DNA of 64,000 bases, taken from positions 248,001 through 312,000 of the forward strand of contig NZ_WKJD01000006.1 of the NCBI RefSeq assembly GCF_009674665.1. The letters are read 5' to 3'. This DNA is from Agromyces kandeliae. Lineage in GTDB: Bacteria; Actinomycetota; Actinomycetes; Actinomycetales; Microbacteriaceae. Positions 29,722 to 37,227 of this stretch are shown here, one piece after another. Position 1 is the first letter of the stretch; the number at the start of each line of letters is the position of its first letter. Position numbers and translations under genes: made by a program. The notes under the pieces were generated by a model. It did not search any database and was not told the DNA's origin. It worked only from the letters and a program-made list of their open reading frames with translations.

Positions 29722-30354
29722 ATGCCGCGCCCGAACGCCCCGCTCCCCCGACTCCGCCCGGCCGTGCTCGCCGCGGCCGGCGCGACCGCGCTCGCCCTCG
29801 TCCTGTCCGCGTGCACGGTCCCGTCGGCCTCCCCGGCCGAGACCACGGCGCCGCCCGCGGCGACGGGTTCCGCTGCGGCGACGGTGCCGGCGGAACCGAC
29901 GATCGAGCCCGAGCCGACCGAGGAGCCGATCCCGTTCGAGGTCGCGTGCGACGAGCTCCTCACGCCCGACCAGGTGTACGCGTTCAACCCGAACTACGGC
30001 ACCGCGCCCGACTACGCCCCCTCGGCCGCGACGATCGCCGCCGTGGTCGCCGCGTCGGGCACGGCCTGCGGGTGGAGCAACCAGACGAGCGGCGAGGTGA
30101 TCGAGGTCGGCGTGGCCGCGCTCCCCGAGCACGCCTACGAGCTGCAGGTCGGCGACGCGGCGATGCACTCCAACCCCGTGCCCACGTACGGCACCCCGCC
30201 CGAGGTCGAGGGCTTCTTCCGGCAGTCCGGCGGCGTCGGGCAGGCCCAGGTGTTCGCCGACGGATACTGGATCGTGGTCGAGTCCCCCGTCCTGTTCGAG
30301 CCCGGCGACGCGCAGGGCCTCGTCGCCGACGTCGTCGCGAACGTGGTCGGCTGA
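29722..30354 (+). CDS. Secreted lipoprotein of unknown function
   Basis: Protein of 210 residues with a lipoprotein signal: basic start, hydrophobic stretch and lipobox LSAC with Cys31. A Thr/Pro/Glu-rich linker (to about 72) leads to a ~130-residue domain with two Cys (VACDELLTPDQVY and TACGWSNQ) that could pair. The CDELLTPDQVYAFNP segment resembles DUF3558-like lipoprotein domains, but I would not assign it. Leaderless start by promoter spacing. It stands between argS and a tRNA gene. Confidence 0.82.
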   Translation: MPRPNAPLPRLRPAVLAAAGATALALVLSACTVPSASPAETTAPPAATGSAAATVPAEPTIEPEPTEEPIPFEVACDELLTPDQVYAFNPNYGTAPDYAPSAATIAAVVAASGTACGWSNQTSGEVIEVGVAALPEHAYELQVGDAAMHSNPVPTYGTPPEVEGFFRQSGGVGQAQVFADGYWIVVESPVLFEPGDAQGLVADVVANVVG

Positions 30355-30402
30355 GCCGTTCTCCGGGGGGTTCGGCGTGCGCCGAGCGACCCGCGCAGGT
30401 GG

Positions 30403-30408
30403 TAGTGT
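30403..30408 (+). promoter_or_regulatory. -10 element of the tRNA-Arg gene
   Basis: TAGTGT lies 12 nt before the mature tRNA 5' end, so a start near 30415 would leave a leader of a few bases for RNase P. The -35 region is weak. Confidence 0.5.
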
Positions 30409-30420
30409 TTCCTGCTGTGC

Positions 30421-30493
30421 GCCTCCGTAGCTCAGGGGATAGAGCGCCGGTTTCCGGTACCGTAGGTCGGGGGTTCGAATCCCTCCGGGGGCA
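30421..30493 (+). tRNA. tRNA-Arg (anticodon CCG)
   Basis: A cloverleaf can be drawn: acceptor GCCTCCG with CGGGGGC (one G-U), D-stem GCTC/GAGC, anticodon loop TTCCGGT with CCG at 30454-30456, and T-arm with TTCGAAT and a five-pair stem (one G-U). The anticodon stem has a C-T mismatch at its first pair. Discriminator A at 30493; CCA is not encoded. It reads CGG, a common Arg codon in this GC-rich genome. Confidence 0.95.
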
Positions 30494-30502
30494 CGTCGTG
30501 AA

Positions 30503-30539
30503 GAGCCCGGTCCACTCAGTCGCCTGAGGGTCCGGGCTC
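30503..30539 (+). terminator. Terminator after tRNA-Arg
   Basis: GAGCCCGG (30503-30510) pairs with CCGGGCTC (30532-30539), and inside it CTCAG (30515-30519) pairs with CTGAG (30524-30528). It begins 10 nt after the tRNA. Confidence 0.8.
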
Positions 30540-30620
30540 GTTCCGTATCCGGGCGCCGTCACCTCCCCCGCGGTCGGATCGACCGCGGGCCGTGCGCTGC
30601 TGAGCGTCCGCCCGGAGTCG

Positions 30621-30650
30621 TGGACGCTCGTCGGAGCGCCCCAATAGACT
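30621..30650 (+). promoter_or_regulatory. Promoter of the TPM-pspA unit
   Basis: TGGACG (30621-30626) and TAGACT (30645-30650) are 18 nt apart and give a start about 29 nt before the ATG. The rest of the 190-base gap after the tRNA terminator shows nothing else. Confidence 0.5.
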
Positions 30651-30685
30651 CCAGACATCGGCTCCGAGGGGAAAGGCACTGTCGC

Positions 30686-32704
30686 ATGCGGTCGGTTGGC
30701 AGGGCTTCGATCGCGGGCGCCGTCCTCATCGGGCTGACCCTGCTCCAGGTGCCCGCGGTCGCGAACGCCGAGCAGCCGGTCGAGTTCGGGGAGAGCCCGA
30801 TCGTCGACACGGTGGAGGCCGTGACGCCCGACGAGGCGCGCGACGTCGTGGCGGCGATCGAGGAGGCGGCAGACCGGAGCGGGCGTCAGCTGTTCGTGGC
30901 CTACGTGAGCGAGTTCGAGGACCCGGCCGACGCGGGGTCCTGGGCGACCGAGACCGCCAACGACAACAACATGGGCAGCGAGGACTACCTGCTCGCGGTC
31001 GCGATCGACGGTCGCGCCTACCACCTGTCCGCCGCCGAGGACGCCTCGCTGTCGGCGACCGACATCGACCGCATCTCCGTCGAGGTCATCGAGCCCCACC
31101 TGCGCGACGGCGACTGGGCCGCCGCCGCGATCGCCGGCGCGGAGGCGATCGGCGGGGGCGGCGGCTCGGGCGGGGGCGGCGCCTGGCTCTGGATCGCGCT
31201 CCTCGTCGTCGCCGCAGCCGTGATCGTCGTCGTGGTCGTGCTCGCCCGGCGGCGCGCTCGGCGCCGTGCGGCGCCCCCGGCGGGCCCGCCCGCGGTCCCG
31301 ATCGAGGAGCTACGGCGGCAGGCCGGCGGCGCGCTCATCGATGCGGACGACGCGCTGAAGACCAGCGAGGAGGAGCTGGGCTTCGCCGTCGCCTCCTTCG
31401 GCGATGAGGCGACGGCCGACTTCCGGGCCGCCCTCGCCGCGGCGAGGGCGAAGGTGCGCGAGGCCTTCGGCCTGCAGCAGCGACTCGACGACCACGAACC
31501 CGACACCGAGGCCCAGCAACGCGAGTGGTACGCGGGCATCCTCCGCCTCACCGACGAGGCGGAGGCGGCGCTCGACGCGCAGGCCGAGCGCTTCGACGCC
31601 CTGCGTGCGCTCGAGCAGAACGCGCCGCAGGCGCTCGCACGGGTCGAGGAGGCGGTCCGGGCCGCCGAATCGGCGATCGGGCCCGCCTCCGCACGGCTGC
31701 AGGCCCTGTCGCCGCAGTACGCGCCGGCGGCGCTCGCCTCCGTCGTCGACAACGCCGAGCAGGCGCGTGCGCGCATCGCGTTCGCCCGCGACTCCGCCGC
31801 GGAGGCCGCTGCCGCGATCGGACGCGGCGAGACGGGCGCGGCCGCCGTCGACATCCGCGCGGCGGAGGAGGCCGCGGACCAGGCCCGCATCCTCGCCGCG
31901 GCGGTCGAGCGGCTCGCGGCCGACCTCGACGACGGGGACCGGGCCGTCGCCGCCGGTATCGCCGACCTCGAATCCGACGTGCGCACCGCGCGAAGCATGT
32001 CCGACGCCGCACTCGACGCACTCGCCGACCGGGTCGAGGCCGAGGCGAGCGCGCTGCGCGCCGACCTCGGCCGCGCCGGCCGGTCGCCGCTCGAACTCGC
32101 TGCGCGACTCGACGCGACCAACCGGGAGATCGACTCCGCGATCCAAGGGGCCCGCGACGCCGCGGTGCAGGCTCAGCGCACGCGAGCCGAGCTCGATCGC
32201 ACGCTCCTCGCCGCCCGTTCGCGGGTGCAGGCTGCCGAGGACTACCTGGTCGCGCGACGCGGCGCGATCGGCGCCGAGGCGCGCACGCGGCTCGCCGAGG
32301 CCGGCCGGCTCGTCGTCGAGGCCCAGTCCCTCACCGCGACCGACGCCGCACGGGCGCTCGCCGCGGCGCAGCGCGCGGACCGGCTCGCCGGCCAGGCGAT
32401 GACCCTCGCCCAGCAGGACGTCGGCGGGTTCGCGGGAGGCCACGGCGGAACCGCGGCATCCGGCGGCTTCGGCGTGCCGCCGGGTCGGGGTGGGAGCGGG
32501 GGCGAGGTGTTCGGCGCCGTCCTCGGCGGCATCCTGATCGACTCGATGCTCGGCGGCGGACGGCGCGGCGGAGGATTCGGCGGGGGCTTCCCCGGGGGAT
32601 CCGGCGGCCGCCGCTCGTCGGGCGGATCCGGCGGCCGACGCGCTCCGGGCAGCTTCGGCGGATCCGCGACCCGCTCGAGGCGCGGGAGCGGAGGCCGCTT
32701 CTGA
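30686..32704 (+). CDS. TPM-domain membrane protein with long coiled-coil region
   Basis: 672 residues. Signal peptide (about 1-28, ending ANA), an extracytoplasmic TPM domain (about 38-150, with VTPDEARDVVAAIEEAA and NNMGSEDYLLAVAIDGR), a Gly-rich linker, one membrane helix (about 170-192, WLWIALLVVAAAVIVVVVVL), then a cytoplasmic region of roughly 350 residues rich in Ala, Arg and Glu that looks fully helical, and a Gly/Ser/Arg-rich tail. A pspA homologue follows 55 nt later on the same strand. The pair looks like an envelope-stress module with the helical part as a docking surface for PspA. AAAGG lies 9 nt before the ATG. Confidence 0.88.
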   Translation: MRSVGRASIAGAVLIGLTLLQVPAVANAEQPVEFGESPIVDTVEAVTPDEARDVVAAIEEAADRSGRQLFVAYVSEFEDPADAGSWATETANDNNMGSEDYLLAVAIDGRAYHLSAAEDASLSATDIDRISVEVIEPHLRDGDWAAAAIAGAEAIGGGGGSGGGGAWLWIALLVVAAAVIVVVVVLARRRARRRAAPPAGPPAVPIEELRRQAGGALIDADDALKTSEEELGFAVASFGDEATADFRAALAAARAKVREAFGLQQRLDDHEPDTEAQQREWYAGILRLTDEAEAALDAQAERFDALRALEQNAPQALARVEEAVRAAESAIGPASARLQALSPQYAPAALASVVDNAEQARARIAFARDSAAEAAAAIGRGETGAAAVDIRAAEEAADQARILAAAVERLAADLDDGDRAVAAGIADLESDVRTARSMSDAALDALADRVEAEASALRADLGRAGRSPLELAARLDATNREIDSAIQGARDAAVQAQRTRAELDRTLLAARSRVQAAEDYLVARRGAIGAEARTRLAEAGRLVVEAQSLTATDAARALAAAQRADRLAGQAMTLAQQDVGGFAGGHGGTAASGGFGVPPGRGGSGGEVFGAVLGGILIDSMLGGGRRGGGFGGGFPGGSGGRRSSGGSGGRRAPGSFGGSATRSRRGSGGRF

Positions 32705-32759
32705 CGCTGCCCACCGACCAGCACGACCCCGTTCGATCACCACACGGAAGGACACCATG

Positions 32760-33497
32760 ATGGCCAAGCAGTCCATCTTCGGACGCATCTCGCAGCTGCT
32801 GCGAGCCAACGTCAACGCGCTCATCGACCAGGCCGAGGACCCCGAGGTCATGCTCGACCAGATGGTGCGCGACTTCACGAACTCGATCGCCGATGCCGAA
32901 GCCGCGATCGCCGAGACGATCGGCAACCTGCGGCTGCTCGAGGACGACCATCGCGAGGACCTCGAGGCGGCCCGTGAGTGGGGCGACAAGGCGCTCGCCG
33001 CGAGCCGCAAGGCCGACGAACTGCGAACCTCGGGCGACACCGTCGACGCGGACAAGTTCGACAATCTCGCCAAGGTCGCCCTCAGCCGCCAGATCTCGTC
33101 GGAGAACGAGGCCCGAGCCGCCGAGCCGCAGATCGCGGCGCAGACCGAGGTCGTCGACAAGCTGAAGGCCGGACTGAACGGCATGAAGCAGAAGCTCGTC
33201 GAACTGCAGAACAAGCGAGCGCAGCTGATCGCACGCGCGAAGACCGCGGCCGCGCAGCAGCAGGTGCACGCAGCGGTGAAGTCGATCGACATCCTCGACC
33301 CGACCAGCGAGATCGGCCGCTTCGAGGACAAGGTCCGTCGCGAGGAGGCGAAGGCGCGCGGCCAGGCCGAGCTGGCGGCGTCGAGCCTCGACGCCCAATT
33401 CAACGAACTCGACGACCTCGGGGAGCTCACCGAGGTCGAGGCACGGCTCGCCATGCTGAAGGCCGGCGGCGCACAGGGACAGATCTCCGGCTCCTGA
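32760..33497 (+). CDS. pspA: PspA/IM30 family (ESCRT-III-like) protein
   Basis: Peripheral membrane protein of 245 residues, nearly all alpha-helical, that in the family polymerises on damaged membranes. The opening KQSIFGRISQLLRANVNALID amphipathic helix (cited in parts: FGRISQLLRANVN) and EDPEVMLDQMVRDF hairpin are typical. ATGATG gives two starts; 32760 has the better 7-nt spacing from AAGGA. It probably works with the TPM protein upstream. The family keeps proton motive force under stress. Confidence 0.94.
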   Translation: MAKQSIFGRISQLLRANVNALIDQAEDPEVMLDQMVRDFTNSIADAEAAIAETIGNLRLLEDDHREDLEAAREWGDKALAASRKADELRTSGDTVDADKFDNLAKVALSRQISSENEARAAEPQIAAQTEVVDKLKAGLNGMKQKLVELQNKRAQLIARAKTAAAQQQVHAAVKSIDILDPTSEIGRFEDKVRREEAKARGQAELAASSLDAQFNELDDLGELTEVEARLAMLKAGGAQGQISGS

Positions 33498-33503
33498 CCC
33501 GGA

Positions 33504-33548
33504 CGGATGTCGCGGGGCCGCAGCACGGACTGCACCCCGCGGCATCCG
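33504..33548 (+). terminator. Terminator after pspA
   Basis: CGGATG-T-CGCGGGG (33504-33517) pairs with CCCCGCG-G-CATCCG (33535-33548), 13 pairs with one mismatch. The right arm holds one copy of the dispersed octamer. Confidence 0.75.
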
Positions 33549-33614
33549 CTTCACCGCCGGCCGTGACGATCGCGCACCCGGTACGGGCACTCCGGCCACG
33601 AGGAGGTGCGGGGC

Positions 33615-34214
33615 ATGACTCCCGACGAGGCGGCGCGCGTGCTCGGAGTCGACCGCGACGCCGACCAGCCGGCCCTCGATCGCGCGTACCGACGCCTCGC
33701 GCGCGAGCTGCACCCCGATCGCTTCGTCGGGGCGCCGGAGCCGGAGGTCCTCGCGGCGAGCGCTCGCTTCGTCGAGGTCGGTCGCGCGTACCGGCTGCTC
33801 TCCGAGTCGAGGTCCGACGCGGGCGTCGACGGCGCGTCCGGTCCGATCTTCGCCCAGGCCCGATCGCCGGGCGCCGCGCGCGCCGTGCCCCTCCGGCCGT
33901 TCAGCGCGCGACTGTTCGCGACGTGGGTCGCCCTCCTCCTCCTCGGCGCGCTCCTGTCGACGTCGACCGATCCGATCCTCACCCCCCTCGACCTCTGGGG
34001 GCGGCTCGCGCTGCTCGTCACCGCGGCGCTCGCGACCGGACTCACTCGCCGCCGGTGGGCGTGGTGGGCGACCCTGGTGCTCCTCGGGCTCAGCGGGGTC
34101 GCGGTGATCGCGTCGACGACCGTCGCGTCGCTCCTCGGGCTCGGCTTCATGGCGGTCGCCTCCGTGGGCATCGCCGTCCAAGCGGGGCTCGTGCGCTTCC
34201 CGGACCAGGGCTGA
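33615..34214 (+). CDS. J-domain protein with membrane anchor
   Basis: Protein of 199 residues. Residues 1-60 are a DnaJ-like J domain with the HPD motif (33-35, RELHPDRFVGA) that would stimulate a DnaK partner. The C-terminal half has about four membrane helices (FATWVALLLLGALLSTSTD, LALLVTAALATGL, WATLVLLGLSGVAVIAS, LLGLGFMAVASVGIAV). AGGAGG (33601-33606) sets the ATG at 33615, not the GTG at 33606. It is a membrane-recruited Hsp70 co-chaperone by inference, next to the PspA/TPM pair. Confidence 0.87.
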   Translation: MTPDEAARVLGVDRDADQPALDRAYRRLARELHPDRFVGAPEPEVLAASARFVEVGRAYRLLSESRSDAGVDGASGPIFAQARSPGAARAVPLRPFSARLFATWVALLLLGALLSTSTDPILTPLDLWGRLALLVTAALATGLTRRRWAWWATLVLLGLSGVAVIASTTVASLLGLGFMAVASVGIAVQAGLVRFPDQG

Positions 34215-34319
34215 GGGCGGAGCGCCGCCGCGGGCGCGTCGGCCCGACGTCCCCGACGCGGTCCGGTCGGCCCCCCGGCGACGCTCGCGCCGGGTTGCCG
34301 CGAGGCACATACTGGGACC

Positions 34320-35162
34320 ATGCCGGCCGCCTTCGTCGTCGTCCCCGAATGGCAGGGTTCCGTCTCCGCGCGTGCGATGAGCCATGCGGACGGAGCGCAC
34401 GCCATCAGCGGGGACCTCCCCTCCGCTTCCACCGTGCTCGTCGACGTGCCCGTCGAGGCGGGCGACTCGCTCGGCACGGGCGTGCACCGCTACAGCGCGC
34501 TGCGGAGGGTCGGCGATCGCATGCGCGCGGCGATGCAGGGGCTCGGACGGACGCCGATCGCGATCGGCGGCGACTGCGGCATCGCACTGGCCTCGGTGGC
34601 GACCGCGGCCGCGGGCGATGCCGACTCGCTCGCCGTCCTCTGGCTCGATGCCCACCCCGACCTCAACTCGCCCGACACGAGCCCGTCCGGCGCGTTCAAC
34701 GGGATGGTGCTCCGGGCCATCGCGGGCGACGGCGCGGAGGGCCTCGCGCTGCGCGACGGCGAGCGGGTCGCCCCCTCGAGGCTGGTCCTCGGCGGCGTGC
34801 GGTCGCTCGACGAGGGCGAGCAGGCGTTCATCGACGAGCACGGGATCGCGATGGTCGACGTCGACCGCTTCCGGGAACCCGCGGCGATCGTGGAGGCGAT
34901 CCTCGCGACGGGGGCGTCGCGCGTGTACGTCCACGTCGACCTCGACGTGCTCGATCCGTCCGCGATCGCAGGCCTGTCCTACCCGCTCCCCTTCGGCGCG
35001 GACCCGGACGACCTGGTGGCGCTGGTGCGCACCGTCGTCGCCGACGTCCCGCTCGCCGGAGCGTCGATCGCCGGATTCGCACCGTCCTCGCCCGAGGCGG
35101 CGCTCGACGACCTGCCGACGATCCTCCGGCTCATCGGCGCCCTCGCCTCCGGAGCGCGCTGA
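34320..35162 (+). CDS. Arginase/agmatinase (ureohydrolase) family protein
   Basis: 280 residues of the ureohydrolase fold. Metal motifs: GGDC at 83-86 in place of the usual GGDH, DAHPD at 110-114 and HVDLDVLDP near 209-217. Loss of the first metal-binding His suggests one altered Mn site; the enzyme may act on another guanidino or formimino substrate, or have changed activity. CATACT lies 6 nt before the ATG, so it is probably leaderless. No arginine-catabolic neighbours are present. Confidence 0.88.
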   Translation: MPAAFVVVPEWQGSVSARAMSHADGAHAISGDLPSASTVLVDVPVEAGDSLGTGVHRYSALRRVGDRMRAAMQGLGRTPIAIGGDCGIALASVATAAAGDADSLAVLWLDAHPDLNSPDTSPSGAFNGMVLRAIAGDGAEGLALRDGERVAPSRLVLGGVRSLDEGEQAFIDEHGIAMVDVDRFREPAAIVEAILATGASRVYVHVDLDVLDPSAIAGLSYPLPFGADPDDLVALVRTVVADVPLAGASIAGFAPSSPEAALDDLPTILRLIGALASGAR

Positions 35163-35234
35163 CCCGACGACCACGCGGCTCGCGCGGTGCACGTCGGGTC
35201 GGAACATGTCGTTCCGCTCGCGGCCCCCGCTCCC

Positions 35235-35240
35235 TAGGCT
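35235..35240 (+). promoter_or_regulatory. -10 element of the oxidoreductase gene
   Basis: TAGGCT gives a start about 35 nt before the ATG at 35282, which has a GGGAAGGGGG purine stretch as ribosome site. Confidence 0.45.
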
Positions 35241-35281
35241 GTCGTGGGGGCCGGACGCGATCCGGCGGGAAGGGGGCCCGC

Positions 35282-36733
35282 ATGGCCAGGGAGTTCGACC
35301 TCATCGTGCTCGGCGCGGGGGCGGTCGGCGAGAACGTGGCCGACCGAGCCCGTGCCGCCGGCCTCGAGGTCGCCGTCGTCGAGCACCAGCTGGTCGGCGG
35401 CGAGTGCACCTTCTGGGCGTGCGTGCCCTCGAAGACGCTGTTGCGCAGCGGGCTCGCGCTGCGCGCCGCGCAGCGCGTCCCGGGTGCGGCCGAGGCCGTG
35501 ACGGGGAGGCTCGACGCCGAAGCCACGTTCCGGCGTCGCGACTACTGGACCTCCGAGTGGCGCGATGCCGGCGGCGTGCACTGGCTGACCGGCATCGGCG
35601 CGGTGCTCGTGCGAGGCCACGGGCGGCTCGCCGGCGAGCGGCGGGTCCTCGTGACGCCCACCGACGGCGGCCCGGAGGAGGAGCTCCTGGCGCGGCACGC
35701 GGTGGCCGTCTGCACCGGGTCGGATCCAGTGGTCCCGGACATCCCCGGACTCGCCGATGCCGGACCCTGGGTGAGTCGCGACGCCACGAGTTCGCACCGG
35801 GTGCCCGGCCGCCTGGCGATCATCGGCGGCGGCGTCGTCGCCGTCGAGATGGCGACCGCCTACGCGGGCCTCGGCTCCGAGGTGACGATGCTGGTCCGGC
35901 ACGGGCTGCTGGGTTCGCTCGAGCCCTTCGCCGCCGAGGCGGTCGGCGAGGGCCTCGCGGACCTCGGCGTCGAGGTCCGCTTCGGGGTCAGCGCGCGCCG
36001 CGTCGAGCGGAACGGATCGAACGAGGTCGTGCTCGACCTCGACGACGACTCGACCCTGACCGCCGACGAGGTGCTCGTGGCGACCGGGCGCCGGCCGCGC
36101 TCCACGGGGCTGGGCCTCGAGACCGCGGGCCTCGAACCGGGGTCGCCGATCGAGGTGGACGACACCCTCGCCGCCACCGCGGTCCCCGCCGTCGACGGGG
36201 CGCCGTGGCTGTATGCAGCCGGCGACGTGGTGGGGCGCGCCGAGTTCACGCACCAGGGCAAGTACCAGGCGCGCGCTGCGGGCGACGTCATCGCCGCTCG
36301 CGCTCTCGGCCGCCCGGTGGACGCGGGCCGCTACGGCGTGCACGCGGCGACGGCCGACCACACGGCCGTGCCGAGCGTCGTGTTCTCGGACCCCGAGGTC
36401 GGCAGCGTCGGCCTCACGAGCGCCGAAGCGGCGGATCGGGGCCTGGCGGTGCGCACGCCCGAGGTGCCGTTCTCGAGCGTGAGCGGCGCCGGCATCCTCG
36501 CCGACGACTACCGCGGACGAGCCCGTCTCGTGATCGACGCGGACCGCGACGTCGTGGTCGGAGCGACGTTCGTCGGGCAGGGCGTCTCCGAACTCGTCCA
36601 GCAGGCGACGATCGCGATCGTCGGCGAGGTGCCCGTCTCGCGCCTGTGGCACGCGGTCCCGGCATTCCCCACGCTGAGCGAGGTGTGGTTGCGGCTGCTC
36701 GAGGCCGACGGCCGACCCGAGGTCGCCGAGTGA
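35282..36733 (+). CDS. FAD-dependent pyridine nucleotide-disulfide oxidoreductase
   Basis: 483 residues of the lipoamide dehydrogenase/mercuric reductase class. FAD motif VLGAGAVGENVA at the start; redox pair Cys42 and Cys47 in GGECTFWACVPSKTL; NAD(P) motif IIGGGVVAVEMATAYAGLGSEV; VATGRRPRS and YAAGDVVG for FAD; a C-terminal dimerisation domain ending HAVPAFPTLSEVW with the His-Glu region modified (HAVPAFPT instead of HAHPT). The substrate is not known; mycothiol, lipoamide or quinone reduction are possible. It overlaps the next gene by four bases. Confidence 0.93.
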   Translation: MAREFDLIVLGAGAVGENVADRARAAGLEVAVVEHQLVGGECTFWACVPSKTLLRSGLALRAAQRVPGAAEAVTGRLDAEATFRRRDYWTSEWRDAGGVHWLTGIGAVLVRGHGRLAGERRVLVTPTDGGPEEELLARHAVAVCTGSDPVVPDIPGLADAGPWVSRDATSSHRVPGRLAIIGGGVVAVEMATAYAGLGSEVTMLVRHGLLGSLEPFAAEAVGEGLADLGVEVRFGVSARRVERNGSNEVVLDLDDDSTLTADEVLVATGRRPRSTGLGLETAGLEPGSPIEVDDTLAATAVPAVDGAPWLYAAGDVVGRAEFTHQGKYQARAAGDVIAARALGRPVDAGRYGVHAATADHTAVPSVVFSDPEVGSVGLTSAEAADRGLAVRTPEVPFSSVSGAGILADDYRGRARLVIDADRDVVVGATFVGQGVSELVQQATIAIVGEVPVSRLWHAVPAFPTLSEVWLRLLEADGRPEVAE

Positions 36734-37128
36734 GCCGGATGGTGCGGGTCCGCCTGACCGACTCCCCCATCAGCAGCGCGGGCTACTGGTGGGCCACGGC
36801 GGTCGGCTTCGCGTGGGGCTTCCTGTGGAGCCGTGGGCGCGTCGAGGTGCGCCACGGACTCGTCGTGTTCCGAGGGATGCCGCGCTGGACGTTCGGTCGC
36901 GGCGGCTCGTGCGTCGGCGGCTGCTACCTGACCGACCGGAACGACTCCGACGCGGTGCTCGGACACGAGGTCGTCCACCGGGAGCAGTGGCGTACGTACG
37001 GACTGCTCTTCCCGATCCTGTACTGGATGTCGGGGCGGAACCCGCTGACGAACCGGTTCGAGATCGAGGCCGGGCTCGAGGCCGGCGGCTACCTCCCGCG
37101 GAAGCGCACTCGGTCCGCCGACCGCTGA
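36730..37128 (+). CDS. Small putative zinc metalloprotein (HExxH)
   Basis: 132 residues. One hydrophobic segment near 19-33 (YWWATAVGFAWGFLW) may sit in the membrane. A GGSCVGGCYLTDRN segment has Cys61 and Cys65. The sequence GHEVVHREQW (HEVVH, 79-83) is a perfect zincin motif, and FEIEAGLEAGGY about 28 residues later offers a Glu as third ligand, as in minigluzincin-like folds. Relatives are sometimes named Fe-S oxidoreductase, which this sequence does not support. GTG 36730 overlaps the oxidoreductase stop (GTGA); ATG 36739 is an alternative. Confidence 0.75.
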   Translation: MSRMVRVRLTDSPISSAGYWWATAVGFAWGFLWSRGRVEVRHGLVVFRGMPRWTFGRGGSCVGGCYLTDRNDSDAVLGHEVVHREQWRTYGLLFPILYWMSGRNPLTNRFEIEAGLEAGGYLPRKRTRSADR

Positions 37129-37173
37129 GACCCGATCGCCCGACGTCGCGGCGGTCGGCCCGAGACGGGACGA

Positions 37174-37208
37174 GGCGGGCCGGTCTCCTCGTGGGAGTCC
37201 GGCCCGCC
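37174..37208. terminator. Bidirectional terminator before the siderophore-binding gene
   Basis: GGCGGGCCGG (37174-37183) pairs with CCGGCCCGCC (37199-37208), and inside CTCC (37185-37188) pairs with GGAG (37194-37197). Convergent genes flank it. Confidence 0.85.
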
Positions 37209-37227
37209 GCCCACGCTCAGCGCGTGG

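Noticed and set aside
30421..30540. tRNA-Arg as an integration site
   Set aside because: The 3' end of the tRNA is not repeated elsewhere in the window, and flanking genes are ordinary chromosomal ones.
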